NCBI RefSeq assembly: GCF_000788395.1
Contig: NZ_CP009888.1
Coordinates: forward strand, 1,012,001-1,076,000
DNA from: Pseudoalteromonas piratica
GTDB lineage: Bacteria; Pseudomonadota; Gammaproteobacteria; Enterobacterales; Alteromonadaceae
Direction of reading: 5' to 3'
DNA: 64,000 nt
In this document: positions 58,273 to 64,000 of the stretch, piece after piece
Layout of the letters: every line of letters starts with the position of its first letter
Numbering within the stretch: position 1 is the first letter of the stretch
The notes under the pieces: model-generated
What the model saw: the letters and a program-made list of their open reading frames with translations, nothing else
Database searches by the model: none
Told to the model about the DNA's origin: nothing
Program-made: the position numbers and the translations under genes

Positions 58273-59061
58273 ATGAAAGCAAAGTTACTCACATTGATTG
58301 ATTACGTAAAACGATTGGTTGCTGTAACCAATTGGTCTTTACTTATGGGTGTGAGTTTCTTTTGTCTAACATTGTTTGCTACTTGGCAAGGCGTCGATAC
58401 ATTAACTGAATATTTGGCGACAGAAAAAAACAGCAAATTAAGCAAAGTTTTGGTGCATGGCAATCCTGTATATACAAATGAGCAGGATATCGTTGGAAAA
58501 ATCAAGTCATTGAAGGTAAGGACTTTTTTTGATGTTGATGTTAATCAAGTGCAAGAAAAGCTACTTGAGTTGCCCTGGGTGGCTAGTGTCTCAGTACGCA
58601 AACAATGGCCAGATACATTGCGCGTTTATGTAACTGAACATCAGGCTGTGGCTATTTGGAACCAAGATTTATTGTTAAATACTCATGGTGATATTTTTCA
58701 AGCACCAGCAGAACAGTTTTTTAATAAGTTACCCATGCTGTATGGTCCAGAGGGCAGTGAAAACGAAGCGTGGAAGACATTTAAAACCTTTAAAGAGTTA
58801 TTGGCGCTGAATGAAATAGAGCTGAGTAGTTTGGCATTATCTGAGCGTTTTTCATGGCGTCTATGGCTTAAAAGTGGTGTAAAGCTCAACCTTGGACGCA
58901 AAGATATTGCGCTCCGAGTTCAGCGATTTATCGATTTGTATCCGGAAATAAAAAACTCGTCGGATAAAGAGGTAGAGTCGATAGATTTAAGGTATGATAC
59001 GGGATTGGCTGTGAGTTGGCTGCAGCCCACCGAACAGCAAACTAACAATAATAAGGTATAA
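58273..59061 (+). CDS. ftsQ: Cell division protein FtsQ
   Basis: A bitopic division protein linking the early and late divisome. The 262-residue protein has a cytoplasmic tail, a membrane segment (about 20-38, SLLMGVSFFCLTLFATWQG), a POTRA domain (about 56-125; LSKVLVHGNPVYTNEQDI, LPWVASVSVRKQWPDTLRVYVTEHQAVAIWN) and the beta domain up to about 250. Size and position are normal. It starts right after the ddl stop codon. Confidence 0.95.
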   Translation: MKAKLLTLIDYVKRLVAVTNWSLLMGVSFFCLTLFATWQGVDTLTEYLATEKNSKLSKVLVHGNPVYTNEQDIVGKIKSLKVRTFFDVDVNQVQEKLLELPWVASVSVRKQWPDTLRVYVTEHQAVAIWNQDLLLNTHGDIFQAPAEQFFNKLPMLYGPEGSENEAWKTFKTFKELLALNEIELSSLALSERFSWRLWLKSGVKLNLGRKDIALRVQRFIDLYPEIKNSSDKEVESIDLRYDTGLAVSWLQPTEQQTNNNKV

Positions 59062-59068
59062 CTAGGGT

Positions 59069-60301
59069 ATGACCAAGGCAGTTGAACGTAATCTCATAAT
59101 CGGCTTAGATGTTGGTACATCTAAAGTTGTTGCTGTTGTTGGGGAAATAACACCTGATAATCAGTTGAGTATTGTTGGCGTTGGTAGTCAAAACGCAAAG
59201 GGCATGGATAAAGGGGGGGTTAACGACCTCAACTTGGTGTCTGAGTCGATTCAACGAGCATTAGACGAAGCAGAGTTAATGGCAGATTGCCGTATTAGTT
59301 CTGTCTACCTTGGTATTTCGGGTAAACACATTGAGTGTCAAAATGAAAATGGTGTGGTTGCCATCAATAATACTGAAATCACCCATGATGACATCGATAA
59401 TGTTATCCACATCGCAAAATCAGTGCCTATCTCAGCTGAACGTAAAATGCTGCATGCCTTACCGCAAGAATATACTGTTGATATGCAAGAAGGTATTCGT
59501 AATCCACTTGGTATGAGTGGTGTGCGAATGGAAGCGCGAGCTCATATTATTACTTGCTCTAATGATATGGCTAAAAATATTGAAAAGTGTGTTGAGCGCT
59601 GCGGTTTGCGTGTTGACCAGTTTATTTTTTCTGCCCTTGCTTCTGGCGATTCGGTGTTAACCGAAGATGAGCGCGAATTAGGTGTAGCCGTTGTTGATAT
59701 CGGTGGTGGTACCATGGATATCACAATTTATACTCAGGGGTCACTGCGTCATTCTGCAGTGTTACCTGTTGCGGGAAATCAAGTTACCGGTGATATCGCG
59801 AAAATATTTCGTACACCGATCTCGCATGCAGAGGCAATTAAAGTACAATATGCCAGTGCCCTAAGTCGCTTGGCAAGCCAAGAAGATAGTATTGAAGTAC
59901 CGAGTGTAGGCGGAAGACCTGCACGCATCATGTCGCGTCACACATTATCGGAAGTTGTTGAGCCGCGCATGAGAGAAATTTTTGAACTGGCGATGACAGA
60001 AATTCGCCGTTCTGGATTAGAAGAACAAATAGCTGCAGGCATCGTGTTAACAGGCGGTACAGCCAAAATGCAAGGTGTTATTGAAGTAGCAGAAGAAATT
60101 TTCCAAATGCCAGTGCGCGTTGGTCAACCAGTAGGGATCGCTGGGCTTACTGATTATGTAAATGATCCATCATTTGCTACGTCAGTTGGGTTGTTGCAGT
60201 ACGGTAGAACGATGCAACATAGCCAGAGCAACCGCACCACAGAATCTGGTAATGGGAATTGGTGGAGCCGTTTAACAAAATGGTTTCAAGGGGAGTTTTA
60301 A
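59069..60301 (+). CDS. ftsA: Cell division protein FtsA
   Basis: The actin-like membrane tether of FtsZ. The 410-residue protein has [36 protein letters not shown] and IVLTGGTAKMQGV as ATPase motifs, and a C-terminal amphipathic helix WWSRLTKWFQGEF that anchors it to the membrane. Length is close to E. coli FtsA (420). It lies 7 bp after ftsQ and 48 bp before ftsZ. Confidence 0.98.
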   Translation: MTKAVERNLIIGLDVGTSKVVAVVGEITPDNQLSIVGVGSQNAKGMDKGGVNDLNLVSESIQRALDEAELMADCRISSVYLGISGKHIECQNENGVVAINNTEITHDDIDNVIHIAKSVPISAERKMLHALPQEYTVDMQEGIRNPLGMSGVRMEARAHIITCSNDMAKNIEKCVERCGLRVDQFIFSALASGDSVLTEDERELGVAVVDIGGGTMDITIYTQGSLRHSAVLPVAGNQVTGDIAKIFRTPISHAEAIKVQYASALSRLASQEDSIEVPSVGGRPARIMSRHTLSEVVEPRMREIFELAMTEIRRSGLEEQIAAGIVLTGGTAKMQGVIEVAEEIFQMPVRVGQPVGIAGLTDYVNDPSFATSVGLLQYGRTMQHSQSNRTTESGNGNWWSRLTKWFQGEF

Positions 60302-60307
60302 GCTTTT

Positions 60308-60329
60308 ACTCAGTGATTGTTCACTGGGT
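60308..60329 (+). promoter_or_regulatory. Hairpin in the ftsA-ftsZ gap, upstream of the ftsZ ribosome binding site
   Basis: ACTCAGTGA (60308-60316) pairs with TCACTGGGT (60321-60329) over 9 bp with one T-G pair, closing a TTGT tetraloop. It ends about 8 nt before the CGGAGAG Shine-Dalgarno of ftsZ. It has no U-tract, so mRNA stability or translational tuning of ftsZ is more likely than termination. Confidence 0.5.
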
Positions 60330-60349
60330 AGTTAGTCGGAGAGTTAAAC

Positions 60350-61573
60350 ATGTTTGATTTAATGGAACAGCACGGCGAAGAAGCCGTAATTAAAGTAATC
60401 GGTGTCGGCGGTGGCGGTGGTAACGCTGTTGAGCACATGGTTAAGAAACAAATTGAAGGCGTTAAGTTCATTGCAGCCAATACTGATGCACAGGCATTAC
60501 GTAAGTCATCTGCTGATGTTACTGTGCAGTTGGGAACGCAAATTACGCAAGGTTTAGGTGCTGGTGCCAATCCTGAAGTGGGTCGTGATTCTGCGGAAGA
60601 AGATGCAGAGACGATTCGCAATGGCCTTGAAGGTGCGGATATGATCTTTATTGCTGCTGGTATGGGTGGTGGTACAGGTACCGGTGCAGCGCCAGTGGTA
60701 GCAAGAATCGCCAAAGAAATGGGTATTCTAACTGTTGCTGTTGTTACACGCCCATTTGAATTTGAAGGCAAAAAGCGTGCAGCTGCTGCGGAAGAAGGTA
60801 TCAATGAGCTTTCTCAACATGTGGACTCACTGATTACAATTCCTAACAATAAATTGCTTAAAGTATTAGGAAAAGGTACGACATTATTAGATGCATTCGC
60901 AAAAGCCAATGACGTATTGTTTGGTGCTGTACAAGGTATTGCTGAATTAATTACACGCTCTGGTCTAATTAATGTGGACTTTGCAGACGTTCGCACCGTA
61001 ATGTCTGCAATGGGTACTGCAATGATGGGTACGGCTTCTGCTAAGGGCCCAGATCGTGCACAGGAAGCAGCTGAAGCGGCAATTTCAAGCCCATTACTTG
61101 AAGACGTTGATTTAACAGGTGCTAAAGGCATTCTCGTTAACATTACTGCGGGCATGGACATTGCAATCGAAGAGTTCGAAACAGTAGGTAACCATGTTAA
61201 AGCGCTTGCATCTGAAAATGCGACGGTAGTGGTTGGTGCGGTAATCGACCCTGATATGTCTGAAGAGTTACGCGTAACAGTCGTGGCTACTGGCTTAGGT
61301 GGTGAGCGTAAACCTCAGTTTGGTATTGTTGGTACTGATTTTCAAAAAGTAGCAGGTTCTGATACGAATCAAGCGAATAGCTCAAAGCCAAGCAACACAG
61401 CTACACCTGGTGTCTTTGTACCTAGCTTTGCTCAATCAGGCAATGTTGAATCGCCAGAAGCAATTGAACCTCAAGCGAAAACTGAGGTCAAAGAAAGCGC
61501 GTCAACAGATAAGAAGCAAGATAAAGCTGACTACTTTGATGTACCGACTTTCTTACGAAATCAAGCAGACTAA
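60350..61573 (+). CDS. ftsZ: Cell division protein FtsZ
   Basis: The tubulin-like GTPase that forms the Z ring. The 407-residue protein has IKVIGVGGGGGNAVEHM, the tubulin signature GGGTGTGAAPVVARIAKEMG and the T7 synergy loop NVDFADVRTVMS. A flexible Ser/Thr/Lys-rich linker (about 318-390) is followed by the conserved C-terminal peptide DVPTFLRNQAD that binds FtsA and ZipA. A GGAGAG site precedes the ATG. Length is slightly above that of E. coli FtsZ (383) because of the linker. Confidence 0.99.
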   Translation: MFDLMEQHGEEAVIKVIGVGGGGGNAVEHMVKKQIEGVKFIAANTDAQALRKSSADVTVQLGTQITQGLGAGANPEVGRDSAEEDAETIRNGLEGADMIFIAAGMGGGTGTGAAPVVARIAKEMGILTVAVVTRPFEFEGKKRAAAAEEGINELSQHVDSLITIPNNKLLKVLGKGTTLLDAFAKANDVLFGAVQGIAELITRSGLINVDFADVRTVMSAMGTAMMGTASAKGPDRAQEAAEAAISSPLLEDVDLTGAKGILVNITAGMDIAIEEFETVGNHVKALASENATVVVGAVIDPDMSEELRVTVVATGLGGERKPQFGIVGTDFQKVAGSDTNQANSSKPSNTATPGVFVPSFAQSGNVESPEAIEPQAKTEVKESASTDKKQDKADYFDVPTFLRNQAD

Positions 61574-61601
61574 TTAAGGTTGTTTGAAAAATAAACATAA
61601 T

Positions 61602-61630
61602 TTGGCAGCTGGTCTTATCTGTGGTAAGAT
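61602..61630 (+). promoter_or_regulatory. Probable sigma70 promoter of lpxC
   Basis: TTGGCA (61602-61607) and TAAGAT (61625-61630) are separated by 17 bp in the ftsZ-lpxC gap. A near-perfect inverted repeat (GGTCTTA-N7-TAAGATC) overlaps the spacer and -10. The promoter is well matched, and the predicted 5' leader is short (about 28 nt). Confidence 0.7.
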
Positions 61631-61664
61631 CGCCGCCCAATTTTTACGAATAAGTGGATAGCCT

Positions 61665-62576
61665 ATGATAAAGCAGCGTACCATAACTGAAAAAGTCAGT
61701 GCAGTAGGTGTTGGATTACACAAAGGTGAAAAGGTTTCTATCACTCTCCGACCTGCTAGTGCGAATACGGGTATTGTATTTCGCCGTGTAGACCTTGATC
61801 CTGTTGTTGATTTTGAAACAACACCTGAAGCTGTGGGCGATACTCAATTATGTACATGCTTAATCAATAAAGACGGTGTCCGCTTATCAACTACCGAGCA
61901 TTTAATTGCCGCTATCGCAGCGCTTGGGTTGGATAACCTAATTGTTGAATTAGACAGTCCAGAAGTGCCAATTATGGATGGCAGTTCACTACCTTTTATC
62001 TACCTTATTCAAAAAGCGGGTATTGAAGAGCAAAATGTTGCTAAACGATTTATTCGCATTACTGAAAAAGTGCGTGTAGAAGATGGCGATAAATGGGCTG
62101 AAATTGAACCTTACGACGGTTTCCATATCGACTTTGAAATTGCATTTAACCACCCTGCAATTAATGAAAGTCGCCAGCGTATCGGTTTAGATATCACTGC
62201 TAAAAACTTTATCGAACAAATCAGTCGTGCGCGCACGTTTGGTTTTATGCGTGATATTGAATACATGCATGCAAATAACTTAGCATTAGGTGGCAGCATG
62301 GACAACGCCGTTGTTCTTGATGACTTTAAAGTGCTTAACCCCGACGGTTTACGTTACCCTGATGAGTTTGTTAAACATAAAATCTTAGACTGTGTTGGTG
62401 ATTTGTTTATGACAGGTCATAATTTATTGGGGAAAGTGACTGCTTATAAATCTGGACATGATCTTAATAACAAGCTGCTGCGCAAGTTGATGGCAACTGA
62501 AACTGCATGGGAATGGGCGTCTTTTGAAGAGTCTGTTACTATGGCTGCACCTGGTTTAGAAACCGCAAAAGCTTAA
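61665..62576 (+). CDS. lpxC: UDP-3-O-acyl-GlcNAc deacetylase LpxC
   Basis: The committed step of lipid A synthesis. The 303-residue zinc enzyme begins [24 protein letters not shown]. It has His79 in [16 protein letters not shown], and His and Asp zinc ligands in [17 protein letters not shown], followed by [13 protein letters not shown] with the catalytic His. Length matches E. coli LpxC (305). It is the last gene of the dcw cluster here and has its own promoter and a strong terminator. Confidence 0.98.
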   Translation: MIKQRTITEKVSAVGVGLHKGEKVSITLRPASANTGIVFRRVDLDPVVDFETTPEAVGDTQLCTCLINKDGVRLSTTEHLIAAIAALGLDNLIVELDSPEVPIMDGSSLPFIYLIQKAGIEEQNVAKRFIRITEKVRVEDGDKWAEIEPYDGFHIDFEIAFNHPAINESRQRIGLDITAKNFIEQISRARTFGFMRDIEYMHANNLALGGSMDNAVVLDDFKVLNPDGLRYPDEFVKHKILDCVGDLFMTGHNLLGKVTAYKSGHDLNNKLLRKLMATETAWEWASFEESVTMAAPGLETAKA

Positions 62577-62596
62577 CTAGTTAAAAGATAAACTTT

Positions 62597-62624
62597 AAAA
62601 ACGCGACTCAAGTCGCGTTTTTTT
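62597..62624 (+). terminator. Intrinsic terminator after lpxC
   Basis: ACGCGACT and AGTCGCGT form an 8-bp GC-rich stem around a TCAA-type loop (62601-62618), preceded by A residues and followed by seven T residues (62618-62624). It is a textbook Rho-independent terminator and closes the dcw transcript. Confidence 0.92.
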
Positions 62625-62639
62625 ATGCCTAACAAATGT

Positions 62640-62907
62640 TGCCTAGTGTCGTCATGTACGAGCATTCAGGAAAGCGAAATACCTTGAAATTGCTAAAGTT
62701 GCTAGCAAAGAATAAGCAAGACATTTAACGTTTTGTGGTATCAGTGCTTTAAGTAAGAACCTAAAAAATTTTAAAGACGCTGGCATTAGCTTGAAAAAGG
62801 GAACGCTCGAGAAAAACAGATAATGTGTTAGTGCGCAAGAAAATAAGCACAAGTACTTTAAGCGAATAAATGTGAGTTATTGTATGTTTTCAAAAGGTTT
62901 TTAGAAG
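62640..62907 (-). pseudogene. Probable decayed dciA (DUF721) remnant
   Basis: No intact frame is present, but three fragments on the minus strand, in different frames, resemble consecutive parts of the DciA helicase-loader family. The first is an N-terminal PSKNLLKTYNNSHLFA (from about 62907). The second, LLKALIPQNVK (about 62730-62762), comes in a longer open stretch. The third, ASNFSNFKVFRFPECSYMTTLGNI (about 62644-62700), resembles the family's VANFxxGxLxxEVxNxSWxTxL-like core. Frameshifts and stops separate them. In related gammaproteobacteria, as far as I recall, a DUF721 gene lies downstream of lpxC before secA. The match is from memory of family patterns, without any alignment, so certainty is limited. 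Confidence 0.35.
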
Positions 62908-62910
62908 GAG

Positions 62911-62987
62911 TGGGGCGACTGACGAGACTTGAACTCGCGACAACCGGAATCACAATCCAGGGCTCTACCAACTGAGCTACAGCCGCC
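62911..62987 (-). tRNA. tRNA-His (anticodon GTG)
   Basis: The minus strand folds as a full cloverleaf. The acceptor stem includes the extra encoded G-1 paired with discriminator C73, the hallmark of tRNA-His, and the 3' CCA is encoded (62911-62913). The D-loop has AGCTCAGTTGGTAGAGC. The anticodon loop is TTGTGAT with GTG, and the T-arm has GTTCAAGTC. It is a single tRNA gene. Confidence 0.97.
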
Positions 62988-62999
62988 ACAAAATTTGAA

Positions 63000-63015
63000 A
63001 CACCTTATTTGGTGT
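63000..63015 (-). other. Small hairpin in the tRNA-His 5' leader
   Basis: ACACC and GGTGT form a 5-bp inverted repeat between the tRNA-His promoter and the tRNA 5' end. It may help 5' processing; evidence is sequence symmetry only. Confidence 0.25.
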
Positions 63016-63022
63016 GGCGCGC

Positions 63023-63051
63023 ATAATACATAAAAAATCTAGCTATGGGAA
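63023..63051 (-). promoter_or_regulatory. Promoter of tRNA-His
   Basis: On the minus strand TTCCCA (63046-63051) and TATTAT (63023-63028) are separated by 17 bp and followed by a GC-rich GCGCGCC discriminator, typical of stable-RNA promoters under stringent control. Confidence 0.6.
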
Positions 63052-63099
63052 GACTTATGTTATGCTTTTGCTAAATAAATTGTTTCTCATGGTTTACTG

Positions 63100-63486
63100 G
63101 TGGTAAAAGCAACTGTATTGCGTTCATTTTGGCTAGTTATTGGTTTATTAAGTTTGATGTTGGGCGTTATTGGTATATTTTTGCCTTTGTTACCTACAAC
63201 CCCTTTTGTTTTGCTGTCGGCTTTTTGCTTTTCCAAGTCTTCCACTCGATTACACAACTGGCTGCTGAATCATCACTTGTTTGGTCATTTAATTAGTGAT
63301 TGGGATAAGTATGGTGTGATTCGACTAAAGGTAAAAATAATTGCGACTAGCTCAATGCTATTGCTCGTTTCATATCCTTTGGTTTTTCTTTCCTTTGCTA
63401 CCTGGTTAAAAGCGATTGTCGGAGTAACTATCGCATGTGTACTACTATTTATTTGGACTCGTCCATCTCAACCACGCATAAACTAA
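63100..63486 (+). CDS. DUF454 inner-membrane protein (YbaN-like)
   Basis: A 128-residue hydrophobic protein with about four membrane segments (near 8-28, 30-48, 80-96 and 100-120). The motif WLVIGLLSLMLGVIGIFLPLLPTTPFVLLSAFCFSKSS, followed by LHNWLLNHHLFG, is the DUF454/YbaN signature. The function of this family is unknown. The start is GTG at 63100, since no in-frame ATG precedes the conserved region; the Shine-Dalgarno is weak, so the exact start is uncertain. Confidence 0.85.
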   Translation: MVKATVLRSFWLVIGLLSLMLGVIGIFLPLLPTTPFVLLSAFCFSKSSTRLHNWLLNHHLFGHLISDWDKYGVIRLKVKIIATSSMLLLVSYPLVFLSFATWLKAIVGVTIACVLLFIWTRPSQPRIN

Positions 63487-63513
63487 ATTTGTGTGATGAA
63501 AAACTTAAATAAA

Positions 63514-63542
63514 GTGACGATAAATCTAAAAATCTTTATAAT
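63514..63542 (+). promoter_or_regulatory. Candidate promoter of the MscS-type gene
   Basis: GTGACG (63514-63519; 4 of 6 matches to the -35) and a perfect TATAAT (63537-63542) are separated by 17 bp, about 40 nt upstream of the start codon. Confidence 0.55.
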
Positions 63543-63583
63543 TCTAAAAATTACCTAAATCAACAACAAAGGATGGAATACTT

Positions 63584-64000
63584 ATGGATTCTGCAGTTAA
63601 TTGGTTAACCGAAAACTCAGATATGCTTTTGCATTATGCAGTACAAGCAATTGTTGCGATTGTTATTCTCCTAGTGGGCATACGCATCGCGAAAATGGCT
63701 GAAAAGCTGACTAAAAAAGCGATTGAAAAAAGAAAAGTAGATAAAGCCGTTGGTTCATTCTTAGCCAATATTGTTTATGCTTTAGTGTTTGCTGCAACTG
63801 TTTTAATGGCACTTTCACAAGTAGGTATTGAGACAACATCATTTATCGCAATACTCGGTGCAGCTGGCTTAGCAGTTGGTTTAGCATTGCAAGGTTCATT
63901 GTCTAACTTTGCATCGGGCGTGTTGATCATTATTTTGCGTCCATTTAAATCAGGTGAGTTTATTGATGCTGCTGGTCATTCAGGTAGCGTTTCTAAAATA
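63584..64000 (+). CDS. mscS: Small-conductance mechanosensitive channel (MscS-type), 3' part cut off by window edge
   Basis: The first 139 residues of an MscS-family channel that releases solutes during hypo-osmotic shock. The protein starts MDSAVNWLTENSDMLLHYAVQAI, with membrane segments TM1 (about 18-38) and TM2 (about 62-82). The pore-lining TM3 (about 92-122) has GAAGLAVGLALQGSLSNFASGVLIIILRPF, the typical glycine/alanine packing motif and Gln-Gly-Ser hinge. The start of the beta domain (GEFIDAAGHSGSV) follows. An AGGA-type ribosome binding site lies 9-10 nt upstream of the ATG. The rest lies beyond the window. Confidence 0.93.
   Translation, partial: MDSAVNWLTENSDMLLHYAVQAIVAIVILLVGIRIAKMAEKLTKKAIEKRKVDKAVGSFLANIVYALVFAATVLMALSQVGIETTSFIAILGAAGLAVGLALQGSLSNFASGVLIIILRPFKSGEFIDAAGHSGSVSKI

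Noticed and set aside
62652..62852. A 66-residue minus-strand frame as an independent small gene
   Set aside because: It has no ribosome binding site and is better explained as one open piece of a decayed dciA-like gene.

Overview
The window looks like chromosomal DNA of a marine gammaproteobacterium of the Alteromonadales, most probably Pseudoalteromonas or a close relative. The grounds are moderate-to-low GC, a complete Vibrio/Pseudoalteromonas-type MSHA pilus locus running into mreBCD, a standard gammaproteobacterial dcw cluster, and protein sequences close to E. coli/Vibrio housekeeping proteins. I see no prophage, insertion sequence, CRISPR array or plasmid gene. Nearly all of it is core genome.

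Layout. 1-2942 (minus): sbcC (cut by the window edge) and sbcD. 3148-3957: a one-domain voltage-gated cation channel whose selectivity filter looks calcium-type. 4033-5355: a reduced CsrD/MshH-like protein, convergent with a D-cysteine desulfhydrase/ACC deaminase-like gene (5347-6252, minus). 6341-23474: the MSHA type IV pilus locus in canonical order, I, I2 (PilN-like), J, K, L, M, N, E, G, F, B, A, C, D, O, P, Q, with many overlapping start/stop codons. 23743-25737: a periplasmic coiled-coil/PEGA/SUMF1 protein between the pilus and the cell-shape genes. 25822-36401: mreB-mreC-mreD-maf-rng-yhdP-nitrilase-tldD, largely translationally coupled. 36474-39574 (minus): a large Ig-like lipoprotein and darP (yjgA). 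39748-41097: pmbA (tldE), convergent with fpr (41102-41842, minus). 41932-42819: an EamA transporter, convergent with an S41 protease lipoprotein (42887-44506, minus). 44900-62576: mraZ-rsmH-ftsL-ftsI-murE-murF-mraY-murD-ftsW-murG-murC-ddl-ftsQ-ftsA-ftsZ-lpxC, ended by a strong terminator. 62577-64000: a probable decayed dciA remnant, tRNA-His (minus), a DUF454 membrane protein and the start of an mscS-type channel.

How the genes work together. The MSHA genes encode a motor (MshE, MshG), an actin-like/PilN/PilO/PilP-like inner-membrane platform (MshI, I2, J, K), a secretin (MshL), an AAA and a TPR accessory protein (MshM, MshN), pilins (MshA, B, C, D, O, P) and a very large pilus-associated protein with two LamG domains (MshQ). 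MshE has two MshEN boxes, so c-di-GMP control is expected. MreBCD and the dcw genes make and place peptidoglycan for elongation and division. MurE has the DNPR motif, so a meso-diaminopimelate wall is expected. TldD and PmbA form one protease although their genes are separated here by two minus-strand genes.

Most interesting points: the calcium-type filter of the channel; four MraZ boxes at exact 10-bp spacing after the mraZ promoter, with a second, inverted pair about 110 bp upstream; a 9-bp hairpin just before the ftsZ ribosome binding site; the SUMF1/PEGA protein without formylglycine-enzyme cysteines; the reduced MshH/CsrD; and the dciA-like remnant after lpxC. I did not find a convincing wholly new multi-gene system.
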